Below the pieces are notes generated by a model. That model was not told where the DNA came from. It saw only the letters and a list, made by a program, of their open reading frames with translations, and did no database searches. Made by a program: the position numbers and the translations under genes. Source: Hydnum rufescens UP504 (Eukaryota; Basidiomycota; Agaricomycetes; Cantharellales; Hydnaceae). From it: a DNA stretch of 64,000 bases. This document shows positions 1 through 11,205 of this stretch, piece by piece (within the stretch, counting starts at the first letter, position 1; each line of letters starts with the position of its first letter). Location of the stretch: positions 18,739 through 82,738 of the forward strand of contig MU129001.1 of the NCBI GenBank assembly GCA_014904985.1. Direction: 5' to 3'.

Positions 1-1690
1 AGTCTTCCCTTAAGTTGGAATCAATCATGGCCTGAATGGGATGGGACAAGATTTGAGTTTGGTGTCTCTGTTTTCCATGGTACAGCCACAATGGACTTGC
101 CACTTGGTATCACCCCAGAGGTCAGAAAAATGAGGGTTCTGTCTGACGGTGAAGGGGTGTGAGGAGGTTCTGTAGTTGAGCTCAGATGATTTAATTTCCT
201 GGTCTTAAGGGCCACCTGGTGTATGTACATTTCACTGCTAAGCTAAAGTTGATGACGTAGATGAATGGTCAATCTCTGTGCTATTAACAATCGTGTCTTC
301 TTTCATAATTGATCCTTTCAGTCAAGCAATTAGATGGCCAAAATGCAAGAGGGTGCGGGGAAATGGCTCTGTGATCATGTGTCGTGCACTGTAGGACGTG
401 AGGCTCAGGCTCAGGAGAAACTGGATGGGGCCTCAGTCCAGTATCTCTTGGGCCAGTTCAAGGAACAGCGCTCTTTTCAAAGCAGACTAGTCCCTCGCCA
501 GTCAAAGACAAAGGGATCCCACACGATAGAACACATCCTGTCTATGTCCCAGTCTGCAGACTCACTCCAGGTGCATCTGAAGGAACTTATGGACGAGCTT
601 GCAGGTCTTGCAACTGATAATGTGACAATTGCAGTGGAGGATGAGCTACGGTTGAAGATTACAGAGATACGGGCTAGTGTGCAGCACCTTGAGAGTAATA
701 TTTCAAGAAAGACCCAGGAACTTCATCTCTCAGATCAGAAGTCCCACAAGGAGTTGGAGCAGTTAAAGACCAACAAGTGGATAAACCTCCAGCTGAATGT
801 CCGGGTTGTGGAGGGACCAGCTCCTGATGAAGCTTCGTGCACATAAATTTGAGCTTGCTGGGCTGGAGCATGCTGACACAAGTCACCAGCTGGATCACAA
901 GACTAAGGAGCATGTGGAGAAGGCAATGAAGGGTCGAGTCTCTGGGATTCAAGCAACACTGAAGCGATATGAGGATATCCGACAGCAGATGATGAAACTT
1001 AGAGGAAAAGGGAATGTTGCAAGGGATGCATATATCCCTCCAGAAATTTCATCATCTGTTTATAAGTTGGATGTGGATGAAGATATTTGGCAAGTGCCTC
1101 ATCATGAGGACATGGCAAATTTTCCAGATGGGAGGGTCCCTGCTTGGCTTGCAGACAAAGAAGTCCGTGAGGGCATCCGACATGCCCAGGAGCTGGCAAA
1201 CTGCAAAGAGGAGCTTAGGCACTGCAAAGCTGAACTCTCCAATCTATGTTGCTGGTTCACAAAGCAGTATGCTGCTACCCAGCATGCCTTTGATTTTTGC
1301 AATGGTAGGGGTTCCTTCCACCTTGACTGAATGTAAACTAACAACTCTGGGGATGTGGACAGATGAAGATGTCAAATTCTTTGTCTTAATGGAGTTACAT
1401 CACTTGCATGACCTGGTCAACAACTGGAAACATCACACAGCAGGACTTCTTGGTAGGGATGGGTGGGTGGACTGGGGAAACATTCCAGACCAACTGCCTC
1501 CATTACAGAAGGCATGGGTCTGCCGACAAGGTAGAGCCCAGGCTGAGGAAGTTTTATCACCTGGGGAAGAAGAGGCTGAAGAAGCAAGTTCTGATGATGA
1601 TGAAAATGGGGAGTTGGAAGAAGGACCTGAGGCAGAGGACCTCACATTCCTAACCTCCCTTGATCTGGTTCTGGGACATGAGGATTAACC
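1..1690 (+). pseudogene. KDZ transposase remnant, copy 1 (5' end outside window)
   Basis: This is the C-terminal part of a transposase of the Kyakuja-Dileera-Zisupton (KDZ) group, the enzyme of a large DNA transposon. Bases 20-180 still line up with the family's FGVSVFH...LSDGEGCERFW block seen intact in copy 2, but with stops and shifts. From 334 the frame reads a helical region (SKTKGSHTIEHILSMSQSAD), then after a frame change near 800 the block IPPEISSSVYKLDVDEDIWQ, and after another near 1330 an acidic tail with SSDDDENGELEE. At least three frames are needed, so it is broken. It keeps more CG dinucleotides than copy 2, suggesting it is the younger or less mutated copy. Family assignment is firm; whether the element was ever active here is unknown. 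Confidence 0.85.
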
Positions 1691-1985
1691 TAGCACACTG
1701 GTCACAAATGTACTATTAGTTAGCCCCTTAGACTTAGATGCTGGAGATACCCCCAATATACTATTGTGCCTGGCCAACAAAATGTTCTCAAGTTGCATAA
1801 TGGGGCCCCATTTGGGTGATGCAAAAAGATGAAGCTGTGAGGAAGGCTCATTTTGGGGCCATAATAGGGCCCCATTGAACCATAATGGGGCCCCATATGC
1901 CCTATTGGAGCCCCATTGGGGCTGATTCCAATGATTCTCCAATATTGAATTATTGATTGGCACCCCTATGGCACCCCATCACTAT

Positions 1986-2060
1986 TAGACCTACTTAGGT
2001 ACCAAATAGTGCCCGAGATTTGATACCTATCATAGGTATCAAATATGGCTGACCAGCCTG
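1986..2060. repeat. Shared 3' block of the KDZ elements, copy 1
   Basis: A block of about 75 bp beginning TAGACCTACTTAGGTACC and ending TGACCAGCCT recurs downstream of KDZ copy 2 at 7654-7728. It contains a small inverted repeat (GGTACC...GGTAC/GATACC). Because it is the last sequence shared by both copies and is followed directly by Helitron coding sequence, it probably marks the element's 3' terminus. Upstream of it (1690-1985) is non-coding DNA rich in GGGGCCCCATT motifs, also found after copy 2. Confidence 0.6.
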
Positions 2061-2061
2061 G

Positions 2062-3722
2062 CATTTTCTCCATCCCCTGGGAGAATTGCTGCAATCTGGT
2101 CAGCTTGGGGGAGATTGTAATGGCGCTGATCTGCACTTTCATCCAGATGAATGCGACACTCAACATTATGCTGAGCTACTGGAAGAGCAAGCAAAATCTC
2201 ATGTGCAGTTCTGTACATGGGAATGTAGGGATTATTGGCATGCATCATATCCTGAAGCTCAAGCATAATTTCAGGTGTAGTGCCTTGGTTGCAGGCCACC
2301 TGCTGTTGATGGGCATGTGCAAGTGCCTCCTGAGTGTCATGGATATACATCTGTGCATAACTGATATCATGTCCAGCCTGAAAGAGAAGTATTTTTCAGT
2401 AAGGCATCATCATACTGGTGTAAATAAATAAGCTGCACCTCTGGTAGAAGTGCTCCATGAAGATGTGAGAGTTTCCCATGGATCCTGAATGCATATGGGC
2501 CACCACCTGCACCAGTAATGCGCTCATCAATTTTGACACCAAGAGATAGGAATGCAAATGCAGCATTATATTTCTGGATATTATTGAGGTAATTTCTGCT
2601 GTGTTCATGTTGAATTGCAGGCAGAACATAATTGGGGTCAAAATCCAATTGCATGGAGAGCAATGAATATAGAGGTTCTGGGGGGATCCTCATTGGAGGG
2701 AGAGATACTTTCCCCCGCTGACAGCATCTTCCAAATATTGGATGAATTAAGGAGCTGTCACTCTGTTTTTCTACCATCCAGTGAAGAGCACCACAGTTGG
2801 AGCATTGAACTGTCATGGGACCAAGGAAGAGATCAGGGTATTCTCTGTCATCATCATAAGGCTGCAAGAATGCTCCATGATTGATATGCAGTCCTTGACC
2901 TCAACCCTCTCCTCAACCTTGACCCTCTCCTCAACCTCAACCCTCTCCTTGACCTCAACCCTCTCCTCGACCTCAACCCTCTCCTCGACCTCAACCCTCC
3001 CCTTGACCTCAACTTCAACCTCGACCTTGACCCTCCCCTTGACCTCAACCTTGACCCTCTCCTCGACCTTGGCCATGGCCATGGGGTTCTCTTGGAGCAC
3101 CCTGTCCTTGTGCATGGTCATCATTCACCCCATCACCATCACTGTCTGAATCCCCAGGGCCACCACCTCCAGCAGGTGCCCCAGCACCTTGGCCATGGCC
3201 TTGCATGGGAATTCTATAGCCATGACCATGAAGATGTCTTCCAAGTTGGCCTTGATTGTGGCCATGTGGGGGAGGTGGAACATGCTCTGGTGGTTGTAGT
3301 ATTTGAGGTGCATGGTGAACTTGATGATCAGGAAGTTGTTCATATCATTGAGGCCTCCATGCATTTTGGCGAGGCCGGGCAGAGGGTGGTGTATCAAGAA
3401 AGTCATCAGCCTCATCATCCTCAATTTCAGGTGATGATTGTGTTGATGGTTCATAATCATCCCCAGAACCCATATTTTCATCCAATGCAGATGATGATGA
3501 TGTTACCCTTTCAGATTGTGAAGTGTGGGTTTGTGGCATTGGTGACTGCTGCTGATGCTGCTGATTTAATTCAAATGGTGGTAATAGTGGGAAATTGTGT
3601 TGTGGAATGTGTGGTGGAATGTGTGGATTTGGCACAGGGACCTGAGATGGTCCAGCTTGGGATGGTCCCTGTGGCTGGTTGACAGCACAACGATAACTGC
3701 GTTTTGCCTGAAGAGGTGGCAA
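2062..3722 (-). pseudogene. Helitron replicase-helicase remnant (N-terminal part)
   Basis: Minus-strand reading gives pieces of a Helitron Rep/helicase, the protein of a rolling-circle transposon. About 3345-3722 encodes the low-complexity proline/glutamine-rich N-terminus. From 2867 to 2367 runs the family block FLGPMTVQCSNCGALHW, then YNAAFAFLSLG and GGGPYAFRIHG. From 2350 to 2062 the motif NPYIPMYRTAHEIL is followed by HLDESADQRHYNLPQADQ and AAILPGDG. Frames change several times and an 18 bp tandem array sits between the first two pieces. The Rep HUH motif and the helicase domain are absent: the homology stops abruptly beside the KDZ 3' block, so the Helitron was cut by deletion or by KDZ insertion. 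Confidence 0.8.
2890..3075. repeat. 18 bp tandem repeat inside the Helitron remnant
   Basis: About ten imperfect copies of a unit close to CCTCAACCCTCTCCTCGA. On the minus strand it would encode runs of RVEVEE-like or glycine/arginine-like residues depending on frame. It lies between two Helitron coding blocks and probably expanded from a glycine-rich linker after the element died. Confidence 0.8.
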
Positions 3723-3929
3723 TGCATCAGCCTGTGCTCATAATTGGCTGATTTGATATTGTTGAGTTGTTGATGGAGTAGATCTTTCCCTCACAGGGGA
3801 GTGGAGTTCTCTCTCCTGTCTTTCTCTGCTATGGCTTTGATTTTTAGCCCGCTCAGGGCTGGGTGTCCCTTGGGGTTCCAGGGACAACCTTAATTCCCCA
3901 ACATTGAACAACCACCATCAACAGTTGAC

Positions 3930-4380
3930 AAAATCACCCCCAGAGTTAACCAAAATAGCCCCAGAGTTAACAGAAATAGCCCCCAGAATTAACAAAATGG
4001 CCACCCAAAGTCAACCACCAAAATGAACAGAAGTCATTAAGAAAGTCAGTAAAAGCTGTTGAAATTAATGTAAATCAGACTCACATTCTTTTTGCCCCCA
4101 AAGTCAACAAAAATACCCCAAGAGTCAATAAAATACCCCCCAGAAGTCAATAAAAATATCCCCCAGAAGTCAATAAAACACCCCCCAGAAGTCCCCCCAG
4201 AAGTCAATCAAACACCCCCCAGAGTCAATAAAAATACCCCCCAGAAGTCAATCAAACACCCCCCAAAGTCAATCAAACACCCCCAGAAGTCAATAAAAAA
4301 CACACCCAAAAGTCAATGAAATCAACCAAGACAGTCAGTAAAAAGTTGTTGAAGTTAAGGTAAATTAGACTTACATTCTC
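3930..4380. repeat. 21-23 bp tandem array with a larger internal duplication
   Basis: Units resembling CCCCCAGAAGTCAATAAAA repeat about ten times from 4095 to 4320, and a diverged version with CCCAGAGTTAACAAAA occupies 3930-4010. A flanking sequence containing GTCAGTAAAA and GTTGAA is present twice, at about 4035-4088 and 4330-4380, so array plus flank were duplicated as a block. No coding potential is evident. Confidence 0.75.
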
Positions 4381-5089
4381 TTATATTTTTCCCTCCATGA
4401 TAGGAAAAGTAGACTGGGAGTGGGAATCCAAATCTACCACAGAAAAGGCATGCAAGAGGCTGTCCACAATTGACTTTTTTATGTTAGGAATGAAAATTCA
4501 CTATTCCCATGCTTCTGGATTGAATAATTTAACTTGGGATCCTCACCATTTATATATATGATGATGGAGAACACCATGTTTGATCAACCCACCCCGTGAG
4601 TGAGAGGGAAAAGTCTATTTGGCACTCAGAACTCAGAAGGGCCAGTACATAGTCTTCTAATTTCCTTATTTTAGTACAGTTGTGTTGACTTAACTGTCTA
4701 ACATGCACTGTTGCTGTAATGGCATTAAGAGGCTGAGGGTTCAAACCTGAGTGACACCACTAATTTTTGGCACCTTGGCTCTCATCACAGATCACATGTG
4801 TGTGAAACCACTGCTGAATTCAAACTCCACAGATGAACTAAGCAAAGTTAAAACTCTGAAGATGAGGTAATCATCAACCTAAGTCCATTCTGTTATAGAT
4901 CCCAAAACATTGCCCATCACTGTGTCCAGTCCTGGATTGTCTCCTGAAGACAGTTGCCCTGTGAAGCATCCCCAAGCTGCTTTGGACCACTACAGGGAAA
5001 CTACATTGACCCTTGAAGGCCCTTTTTTAAGGTTTTCAAACATACCCTTGAAGGGTTTCCTGATAGCAGGCCAGCACTTGCTACAAAGA
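4381..5089. other. No recognisable gene
   Basis: AT-rich, CpG-poor sequence. Short open frames occur but resemble no family I know. A box-B-like GGTTCAAACC lies at about 4739-4748, but no tRNA box A or cloverleaf can be drawn around it. Confidence 0.5.
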
Positions 5090-5632
5090 CTTCACAGCAC
5101 CTGCTAGCACCTACTATGCAGACATTGTAGCATGTGCTAGGCCAAAAAAAACACCTGCTATGGACCTCCTGGCACTTGCTATCAGTCTCCTAGCACTTGC
5201 TATGGGTCCAGCACTGCTATGGGTGTTCAAGCACCTGCTACAGGTGTCCCAGCACCTGCTACCAATCCTCCAGCATATGCTACAGACCCACCAGCACTTG
5301 CTATGGGTGTCCCAGCACCTGCTATGGACCCCCCAGCACTTGCTATGGGTGGCCCAGCACCTGCTATGGACCTCCCAGCACTTGCTAGGGACCTCCCAGC
5401 ACTTGCTGGGGACCTCCCAGCACTTGCTATGGGTGCCCCAGCACTTGCTGTGGGTGTCCAAGCACCTGCTATGGGTATCCTAGCACCTGCTATGGATGCC
5501 CCACCACTTGCTATGGGTAGCCCAGCACCTGCTCTGGGCCTCCCAGCACTTGCTAGGGACCTCCTATCACTTGCTATGGGTGCCCCAGCACTTGCTGTGG
5601 GTGTCCCAGCACCTGCTATGGGTATCCCACTG
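5090..5632. repeat. 21 bp minisatellite running in frame into KDZ copy 2
   Basis: About 25 imperfect copies of CCCAGCACTTGCTATGGGTGT. Because 21 is divisible by three, the array keeps an open frame and on the plus strand encodes seven-residue units of the type PALAMGV or PAPAMDP. From about 5219 this frame continues without a stop through the KDZ transposase sequence to 5983. Confidence 0.9.
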
Positions 5633-7394
5633 TACATTGCCAACATGTGCACAGCTGGCAAGAAACAATTTTATGCATTTGCCCTCATTGTGGCTCTTTT
5701 CAAGGAGTTGCTGGAATGGTGGACTGTGGGGATATTGTATGACATTGTGTGTCAAATCCATCAAAGTCTCCTAAAATGGAACTTTATGCCCAAATGGCAT
5801 AGTCACATTGTCTTTGGTGTCTCAGTCTTCCATGCATATGGCCACCAATGGATGTGCCAGCTATGGTATCATCCTCAGAAGTCAGAGATCTGGGGCCTTT
5901 CTGATGGTGAAGGCTGTGAGAGGTTTTGGAGTGAACTCCAAAGACTTATTCCCTCTCTATGGGTTATGGGCTATCACCAATGACCCTTTATCATTGACCT
6001 CCAGGTGGAGCACATTAATGAACTGAAGCAGCAGGGCCTGGTGAAATGGCTGCATGATCACACTTTATCTGCTCACAAGTGGGAAGGAGAGGTGACAGCA
6101 AGGCTTGGTGGGCAGTCTATCTCATACCTCCTGGATCAGTTCAAGTCACAATGAGCTTTCCAAAGCAAACCAATGCCCTGCCAGTCAAAAACCAAAGGAG
6201 CTTGTGTGATTGAGCACATCTTGTCCATGACACAGACTGCACAATCCCTGCAGATCCATCTCAAGGAAATGGTGGATGAGCTGGGAGAGCTTTCAACTGA
6301 TAGCAGCACTGTGGTGGTGGAGGATGAGCTATGGGAAAAGATCAAGGCTATGCAGTCAAGTATAAAGCACATCAAGAGTAACATCAAGAAAAAGATGGAG
6401 GAACTGCATCTCTCTGATTGGATGTCCCATAAAGAGTTGGATTGCCTTAAGACCAATAAATGGGTGAACCTACAGCTCAATATATGCATTGTTCAAGATC
6501 AAATTCTGATAAAACTGTGAGCACGGAAGTTTGAACTTGCGGGATTGGATCATGCAGATACTGGCTGTGAGCTTGACCACCAAATGAAGGAGCATGTTGA
6601 AAAGGCAATGAAGAGGTGGGTCTCTGGAGTACAAGGGGCTCTAAAGCAATATGAGGAGATCCACAGGGAGATGATGAAGCTTCAGGGGAAGGGGAGTGTT
6701 GCAGTGGATGCTTATATCCCCCCAGAGATATCCTCATCTGTCTACAAGCTAGATGTAGATGAAGATATCTGGCAAGTACCTCATCATGAGGATCTTGCAA
6801 ACTTTCCTGATGGAGAGGTACCTGTGTGGCTTAGAGATAAGGGGGTACAGGATAGGATACTAGCTGCCCAAGAGATTCTAAATTGCCACCAGGAGCTGGA
6901 GCATTGCAAGGCTGAATTCTCTAACTTATGTACATGGTTTATGACCCAATGTTCTGCCACATGGCATGCATATACTCTTTCTTGTGGTATGTAATCTACA
7001 TTTGGCTGTCATGATAGGGGTTGACTGAATTAGCCTCATTCTGCTAGATGCAGAGGTGAAGTTCTTTGCATTACTAGAGTGGCATCACCTGCATGATTTG
7101 GTAGAGGCTTGGCAGATGCATTCATCAGCAATGCTTGGGAGTGATGGCCAGATCAGCTGGATGAATCTTCCTGAGCCCCCTCCTCCCCTTTGTTATGGTA
7201 GGATTCAGATACTGTGTGGGCCTGTGTCCCCTGTGGCAAACTCACTGACAGGTGAGGCTGTGGATGGGGTCTCATATGCTGCAAGCTCGGATGATGATGA
7301 AAATGGGGAATTAGAAGATGCTCCTGTGCCACAAGACATTGCATTCTTAGATGCTCTTGATGCTCTTGAGGAGTTAGTTGGGGATGATGCATGA
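5633..7394 (+). pseudogene. KDZ transposase remnant, copy 2
   Basis: This is the better preserved KDZ transposase. The first block (to 5983) has the family's diagnostic region: LEWWTVGILYDIVCQIH, FGVSVFHAYGHQWMCQL and SDGEGCERFWSELQ, including the conserved acidic and tryptophan positions of the catalytic part. After a stop at 5983 homology resumes through 6000-6150, 6173-6520 (SKTKGACVIEHILSMTQ), 6545-6994 (IPPEISSSVYKLDVDEDIWQ) and 7056-7394 (SSDDDENGELED). At least four stops or shifts make it non-functional as read, although short introns could account for one or two gaps. The N-terminal cysteine-cluster region usual for this family is missing; a minisatellite sits in its place. CpG sites of copy 1 are often TG or CA here. 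Confidence 0.88.
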
Positions 7395-7653
7395 ATTGTT
7401 CTATTTGAATGTAATATCTTGTATTTTGTAAACTATGGTTGGTTTAACTTAGAAAAAAAATAGAGATCTGAGTTCCATGTGTCCTACTGTGGATTTGGGA
7501 CAAGTTCACACATTTGGGCCCCATTGGTGTGAGCAGTTTGAATGTGTCCACTTGCGCCCCCACTTGCGCCCCATTTGGGCCCCATTTTGGGCCCCATTGC
7601 ATTGATACTGCTCTTTAACTTTGGATTTGGGCCCTATTGGGGCCCCAGTATTG

Positions 7654-7728
7654 TAGGACCTACTTAGGTACCAATTCATGGCACATATTTGGTACCTAAC
7701 ATAGGTAGTCAATGTGGTTGACCAGCCT
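7654..7728. repeat. Shared 3' block of the KDZ elements, copy 2
   Basis: Second copy of the block at 1986-2060 (TAGGACCTACTTAGGTACC ... TTGACCAGCCT). It follows the same kind of GGGGCCCCATT-rich spacer after the transposase remnant, which supports reading it as the element's 3' end. I could not find a matching inverted block upstream of copy 2. Confidence 0.6.
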
Positions 7729-7954
7729 CCCCTCATGACCCAAGCATTTTTCCATGGCAGAGAGCACTGTTGTAGCCAGAAAAGATGAACATACGTATGT
7801 CACAAAATGGTCCACCAGACTCAAGCTTTGTTATGAAAAAGGAAGAGGAATGAAATTACAGATTATCCCTAGGATCAACCACAGTTCCTGTGTACAGTCA
7901 CAAAAAGGATTATGGCCCAATGGACTGGGGTAGTATGGCATACTTATGAGCATG

Positions 7955-8140
7955 TATGGATGCTGCAGTTCAGGTTTAAACCTGTGGAACCTGAGTTTAA
8001 ACCTGAACCTGACCCAGGTCAGGTTCCATTGGGGTCAGGTTTCATTTTATTTTCTTCAGGTCAGGTTCAGGTTTTGCCCTTGCCCTGAATCCAAAAACTG
8101 GTCACAAACCAGGTTTAAACCTGAACCTGAAAGGTATGGT
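7955..8140. repeat. Decayed foldback-type element, AGGTTTAAACC family
   Basis: Contains clustered copies of CAGGTTTAAACCTGAACCTG in both orientations, the same motif that fills the arms of the palindrome at 11534-12217. The left edge TATGGATGCTGCAG resembles that element's TATGGTTGCC end. No target-site duplication was found. Confidence 0.55.
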
Positions 8141-8463
8141 GTGGTTCCATTCCATGCACATTGACCATTATTCTGGCACCAAATCTGGCAATTCACAGAT
8201 GTGACTATAGTTCTGGAGTCAGAAGTCACATGACTCAGCAATGAAATGAGGTAATTGGTGCAGGTCACAAGTCACATGACAGAATGTAGTGACTAAATAC
8301 CATCTCCAGAAGATGTGTGAGCAGTAAATTGAAGTGAAAGGGGGCTAGGAAGGAGATGTTGATCTAAAACAGGATGTAAAGGGAGTGGTAGAGGCAGAGA
8401 CTTGAGCAGAGGGTCTAGATATTCTGTAGTACCCCCTGAAAATGATGGCTTCTCCCATACCTC

Positions 8464-8628
8464 AGGTTTCAGGTTTAAACTGGGTTTAAACCTGAACCTG
8501 ACCTGAATGGAACTGAACCTCAGGTCAGGTTCAGGTTTTGCCCTCATGGGTGATTTTGGAACCTGGTCAGGTTTAGGTTTTGCCGAAATTGGGCAAAACC
8601 TGACCAAAACCTGACCATGGCAATCATA
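8464..8628. repeat. Decayed foldback-type element end, AGGTTTAAACC family
   Basis: Holds GTTTAAACCTGAACCTGACC and a local GGTTTTGCC...GGGCAAAACC inverted repeat, ending ACCATGGCAATCATA, close to the ACTTCAGCAACCATA end of the intact palindrome. It may be the right end of the same old insertion as 7955-8140, but the flanking 8-mers do not match. Confidence 0.5.
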
Positions 8629-10955
8629 GTTGTGAATATTCACCATCAAGAACCTCAGTAGATCTTCCAAAAATATGCCAGAACTGATGCTCAATAGACT
8701 CCAGCCATTGGAACTCAATTGGATCCATGTTAGAAGATTGTCAGGACTCCACTGAAGGACTCAAACTGAAATTCTGTCCATACTGTGGCAATCCTTCCTG
8801 GACTATGAAGTGATGCAGTGAGGCTACCTTCAATCCAAGGCCAATAATGCCAAGCTCTCATGGTTCCACAGGATCCAGCCCAGTATTGTCACAGCCAGGA
8901 AAGACAAGTATGCATCATGACTAAATAGGTGACCTAGCCAGTTTGCTATGAAAAAATGCAAGTCAATTGTGGACTCCACACAAACCCACAAACCTACCAG
9001 AATCATCAGCACTGCCAAGAAAGGAAACTTTTGTTATGAGGCCTCTAGTCAAAGATCCCATCCATGAACAGACCCATCCCCACAGCATGGACTCCCAAAT
9101 CCAGACCCTCTGAATATCCTAGATGTCTTCAATGGAGCTCAGGGGGACTCCAACCTAGACTGTTTGAATGACAGAGCTAAGCCCAGGACAGCCAAGACAG
9201 AAGACCACTGCCATGATGCACACCATTTCAGACCAAATGGATTACCTAACTGGCTTATGGTTGCCAATAAAGGAAAGGAGCCCTCCTGTTGAGCACCACA
9301 GTTAACAGAGAGACACAGGAGATCACATGGTCAAAAGGGGTATCAGATATGGAAGGACTGCCTCCCTGGTTGCTGTACCAGGTCACAGAATCTCATAGCA
9401 GGGATGGTTTCTTGTCACTGGGAAAAGGACCCTACCATTGTGTGGGGCATCAAAACCAATAGAAAGGGTGTCCCAAATCATATTAATGGGTCCCAAATGC
9501 AAATGATGACTACAAGTGCCTCCACAAGCCCCAGCCACACAGAGTCATTGGAAACCCTCTGAAGGGATCTGACTGAGCTATGATCCTTGACTCATTATGG
9601 AAATCCTCATCAGACTACAAGATGAGGCTGTTGAGCAGTCCAAGACCCAACCCCAATGATGTTAAATCCTCATGGTTTCACAAAACTGTTGATAGTCAGC
9701 CTAGCCTATCAAGGATTGAGATGAATGAACTCCTTGACAGGAGAGGAAGTTTCAACCTCCAAGATTCTATGAAATTCTGTAGTCCATCCCAGTCACTCAG
9801 GAAGGAGTCAAAGGATCCAATAATGACCAGGAACACCCTTACACAAACAGACCCACTCCTTTCACCCTTCACACTGCCTTCTTGAGGGTCACACCTTCCA
9901 TGTGTCAATGTTACCTGTCCAACTGCCTGATCTGCCTACTCCCTCTGCAAAGATTCACCCCCAAGAGTACAGCCAGTTACCCAGATGGAAAACATGATCA
10001 CCTGTATGGTTGACTGTTAAAGAAATTACCCCTTCATGACTGAAGGGACTGGGGGGCTGTGTTAGTGGTGTTATGAGTCAGTCCCTTAGGCCATAGGGCA
10101 ACTTCACTCTTTTAAATGGATTTACTATAGCTTTCTAAGACCAAACTGGTGGAAAGCTTCTCCTCATAGAGGAGTTTGGTGCTGCCCTGGGAATTGCCCC
10201 CTTATTACATAGTCTTTCTTAGTCATACTTCCTGTATGGAAAGAGCTGGGGAAATGCCCAGATAATGTATCTTTTCTACCATCAACTGTCCAGCTCACAT
10301 AGTGACAGACTGGTTGACTATGCACTACACACTGTGTGACCCCAGGGCCAATGGTTAGTGTTAGTTCAGTCATATCCAAACTAAGGAGTGGGGAGGAACT
10401 GGAAGGTGGGGGAGGTTCTGGATCCAAGGTATTAGCCCAGTCCATGGGACTAAGGCCATTCTGCCTAACCTGACAGGCTAGGAGTTCCTGAAGGGTTAGG
10501 GTTTCTATACCCACAAGGGCAAGGTAAGTGGGCTTAGTCATAGGATTTGGGTGTGTGTTTTCCACTCTGTAAGGGTCTTTAGGGGACTATCTATGGCTAA
10601 ATATTTTGGATGTACTTCATCCAATTTCTGCATTTAGGCTTTTTCAATAGGAATCACTATATTATGTAATGGGATACTATCCAAAGTTATTATGGAATAT
10701 TATCTAATGCACCCCTCCCCACTGGTTTATCTGATTACTGCATTTAGGCTTTTATATAGCAGCAGGTGGGTTGTCTTTGAAACTGGGCAACTGCCAGTGT
10801 TGAGTCCCAGGTTCAATTTACTGGCAGTTGCCAGAACATTTTCATTTCATGCAATACCACCACTACCATGTACCAAGAGCCCAGGAGAAGCCACCACACC
10901 CCAGTAGAGACTGTGGCATGGTGTTAAGGTAAGTAATCATGATTCTAGGTACTCT
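8629..10955. other. No recognisable gene; CpG-poor transposon debris
   Basis: CG dinucleotides are almost absent. About 8865-8965 is a diverged repeat of about 7755-7845 (both contain GCCAG[AG]AAAGA followed by TATGAAAAA). A direct repeat CTGCATTTAGGCTTTT occurs near 10628 and 10738, and GGCAACTGCCAGT is inverted about 25 bp downstream near 10786-10835. Open frames are short and unlike known proteins. Confidence 0.5.
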
Positions 10956-10994
10956 AGTGCAAAAAGAGCAGTCTCTGGCTGCTCTTTTTGCACT
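10956..10994. repeat. Perfect 16 bp hairpin
   Basis: AGTGCAAAAAGAGCAG is followed after 7 bp by its exact reverse complement. In a fungal genome this is more likely a fragment of a foldback element or a small-RNA-like hairpin than a terminator. Confidence 0.8.
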
Positions 10995-11022
10995 ACTCTT
11001 GATTTTTTTAACTAACCCATTT

Positions 11023-11036
11023 CCCCCCCCCCCCCC
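11023..11036. repeat. Poly-C run
   Basis: Fourteen consecutive C between the two hairpins. Such a run is prone to length errors. Confidence 0.8.
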
Positions 11037-11105
11037 AAATTACAGGAACCCCCCAAGTGCACCCCCAGGGGCCTGTACCCTCTCTGGTGCCCCCCTCTAG
11101 CACCT

Positions 11106-11205
11106 CCCAAGGCCCCCTTGTGTGGGATGGGGAAGGTGGCATGAACAGTGCCAGGGCCAGTGCTGTTCATGCTACTTCCTTCATGCCACACAAGGGGGCC
11201 CTGGG
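11106..11205. repeat. 100 bp imperfect hairpin
   Basis: The outer arms are CCCAAGGCCCCCTTGTGTGG and its near-perfect complement (11186-11205). An inner stem GCATGAACAG/CTGTTCATGC lies at 11139-11148 and 11163-11172. It resembles a short foldback or MITE-like element; no flanking duplication is obvious. Confidence 0.7.

Noticed and set aside
3092..3682. 196-codon histidine- and valine-rich open frame on the plus strand
   Set aside because: It is antisense to the Helitron N-terminal region and arises from low-complexity codons.
4735..4750. tRNA or tRNA-derived SINE suggested by GGTTCAAACC
   Set aside because: No matching box A at the right distance and no cloverleaf or acceptor stem could be formed.
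5090..5632. CRISPR array
   Set aside because: Units are contiguous 21-mers without unique spacers, in a eukaryotic context.
5227..5661. 144-codon minus-strand open frame of SAGAPIAS-type repeats
   Set aside because: Antisense reading of the 21 bp minisatellite; the plus-strand frame is the one joined to transposase sequence.
10956..10994. Hairpin resembling a rho-independent terminator
   Set aside because: The sequence is fungal; such terminators are not used by nuclear genes and no gene ends here.
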